From Bacillota bacterium (GTDB lineage Bacteria; Bacillota; Clostridia; Lachnospirales; Lachnospiraceae): a DNA stretch of 7,046 nucleotides. The stretch covers positions 1 through 7,046 of the forward strand of contig JAEWPQ010000228.1 in the NCBI GenBank assembly GCA_023460575.1, in the 5' to 3' direction. Below the pieces are notes generated by a model. That model saw nothing but the letters and a program-made list of their open reading frames with translations, ran no database searches and was not told where the DNA came from. This document shows, piece by piece, positions 6,078 through 7,046 of this stretch. Numbering within the stretch: position 1 is the first letter of the stretch; every line of letters begins with the position of its first letter. The position numbers and the translations under genes are program-made.

Positions 6078-6091
6078 GAATATCCCTCCTA
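6078..6091 (-). promoter_or_regulatory. Ribosome binding site of subunit D overlapping the subunit B stop codon
   Basis: On the - strand the TAG stop of subunit B (6091-6089) supplies the first bases of the site AGGAGGG, 6 bases before the ATG of subunit D. Ribosomes ending subunit B are thus placed to start subunit D, which favours coupled translation of the two genes. Confidence -1.
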
Positions 6092-7046
6092 TTCTATGGA
6101 TCCGTCAAGGGTGACTGGCTTATAATACTGGTCTAAGACCTTGGTATCAATGCGGTCCAGCTCAGATCTTGGGAGAAGACCCAGAAGCTCCCAACCAATG
6201 GTCAGTGTTTCCATTATATTTCGGTTGGCATGGTTTCCCTGCCCTACAAAGCGGTTTTCAAATTCTTTTCCAAACACCAGATATTTCTTATCAATGGGAG
6301 ACAGTTCATCTTCCCCGATAACCGATGCCAGTGCCCTTGCGTCCCCAACTTTTGCGTAGCAGGAGAAGAGCTGGTTTGCCAGGCCCTGATGGTCTGCCCT
6401 TGTAAAGCCTTCCCCAATACCATCCTTCATCAGACGGCTTAAGGAAGGAAGAACGTTAATGGGAGGATAAACCGACTGGCTGTATAAACTGCGGTCCAGA
6501 ACAATTTGTCCCTCCGTAATATATCCCGTAAGATCTGGAATGGGATGGGTGATATCATCGTTTGGCATGGAGAGGATAGGGATCTGGGTTACAGAACCAT
6601 GGCGGTCCTTTACAATGCCCGCCCGCTCATAAAGGGATGCCAGCTCGCTGTATAAATAACCGGGATAACCTTTTCTGGAAGGAATCTCGCCCTTTGAGGA
6701 GGATACCTCACGGAGGGCCTCTGCATAGGCAGTCATATCGGTCAAAATGACCAGAATATGCATTCCTTTTTCAAAGGCCAGATATTCGGCCAGGGTCAGG
6801 GCCACCTTAGGCGTGATCAGACGCTCCACCACAGGATCATTAGCCAGATTGATGAACATGGCTACGTGGTCGGAAACACCGCTTTCCTCAAAGGTTCGCC
6901 GGAAAAAGTCTGCCACATCATATTTTACACCCATAGCTGCAAACACCACAGCAAATTTTTCACTGGAAAGAGCATCATCTCCTAAGGAAGCCTGCTGTAC
7001 GATCTGGGCCGCCAGTTCATCGTGGGGAAGGCCGTTACCTGAGAAG
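6089..7046 (-). CDS. atpB: V-type ATP synthase/ATPase subunit B, 5' part beyond the window
   Basis: Subunit B (ntpB) is the non-catalytic nucleotide-binding-fold partner of subunit A in the A3B3 head. The visible part has 318 residues; the family is about 460, so roughly 140 N-terminal residues are outside. The frame runs to the right edge: residues before the GTG at 6949 read FSGNGLPHDELAAQIVQQA, a family hallmark, so that GTG is internal. Further hallmarks are VVFAAMGVKYD (33-43), LTDMTAYAEALREV (101-114), KGYPGYLYSELASLYERAG and PSLSRLMKDGIGEG (200-213). The last of these carries the arginine that reaches into the catalytic site of the A subunit. The gene sits 11 bases before subunit D in the same direction; upstream subunits should lie past the window edge. 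Confidence -1.
   Translation of the reverse strand, partial: FSGNGLPHDELAAQIVQQASLGDDALSSEKFAVVFAAMGVKYDVADFFRRTFEESGVSDHVAMFINLANDPVVERLITPKVALTLAEYLAFEKGMHILVILTDMTAYAEALREVSSSKGEIPSRKGYPGYLYSELASLYERAGIVKDRHGSVTQIPILSMPNDDITHPIPDLTGYITEGQIVLDRSLYSQSVYPPINVLPSLSRLMKDGIGEGFTRADHQGLANQLFSCYAKVGDARALASVIGEDELSPIDKKYLVFGKEFENRFVGQGNHANRNIMETLTIGWELLGLLPRSELDRIDTKVLDQYYKPVTLDGSIE

Noticed and set aside
6141..6442. + strand frames opposite the ATPase subunit B gene
   Set aside because: They are shadows of a conserved gene on the - strand.

Overview
The window looks like chromosomal DNA of a Gram-positive, low-to-moderate GC member of the Clostridia, most likely Lachnospiraceae-like (the Lacrimispora/Hungatella type is my guess). 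The reasons are strong AGGAGG-type ribosome binding sites, a V-type (A/V) ATPase operon, a sigma-54 of the Firmicutes style, and an ECF sigma factor paired with a single-pass anti-sigma factor. The taxon is inferred from protein style, not from a search.

Layout. On the + strand, 1-924 is the 3' part of a homoserine-dehydrogenase-like oxidoreductase with a C-terminal SAF domain (COG4091 type). A hairpin at 932-963 follows it, then rpoN (sigma-54, 1040-2395). The AT-rich stretch 2396-2689 has no convincing gene. It holds a T-rich terminator candidate after rpoN and a perfect 22-bp inverted repeat at 2548-2597. On the - strand, 3160-2690 encodes a GNAT acetyltransferase of the RimJ/RimL kind. 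The divergent intergenic region 3161-3434 has a promoter candidate for each direction. On the + strand, 3435-3752 encodes a 105-residue protein with three predicted membrane segments and no function I can name. A hairpin at 3787-3833 separates it from the convergent - strand block.

The - strand block, read from right to left, holds the 3' part of V-ATPase subunit B (running in from the right edge), subunit D (6077-5457), a near-perfect terminator (5416-5368), an ECF sigma factor (5264-4647) and its membrane-anchored partner, a putative anti-sigma factor (4654-3869). Subunits B and D are the end of an ATPase operon: 11 bp separates them and the terminator follows D. The ECF gene and its partner overlap by 8 bp, so they are very probably translationally coupled. 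They would act as a signalling pair, with the anti-sigma protein holding the sigma factor at the membrane until an outside signal releases it.

I do not see a CRISPR array, RNA gene, insertion sequence or phage module. The genes are mostly ordinary families. The least explained items are the extracytoplasmic part of the anti-sigma protein, with a second well-placed ribosome binding site inside its gene, the small three-segment membrane protein, and the perfect hairpin between rpoN and the acetyltransferase gene.
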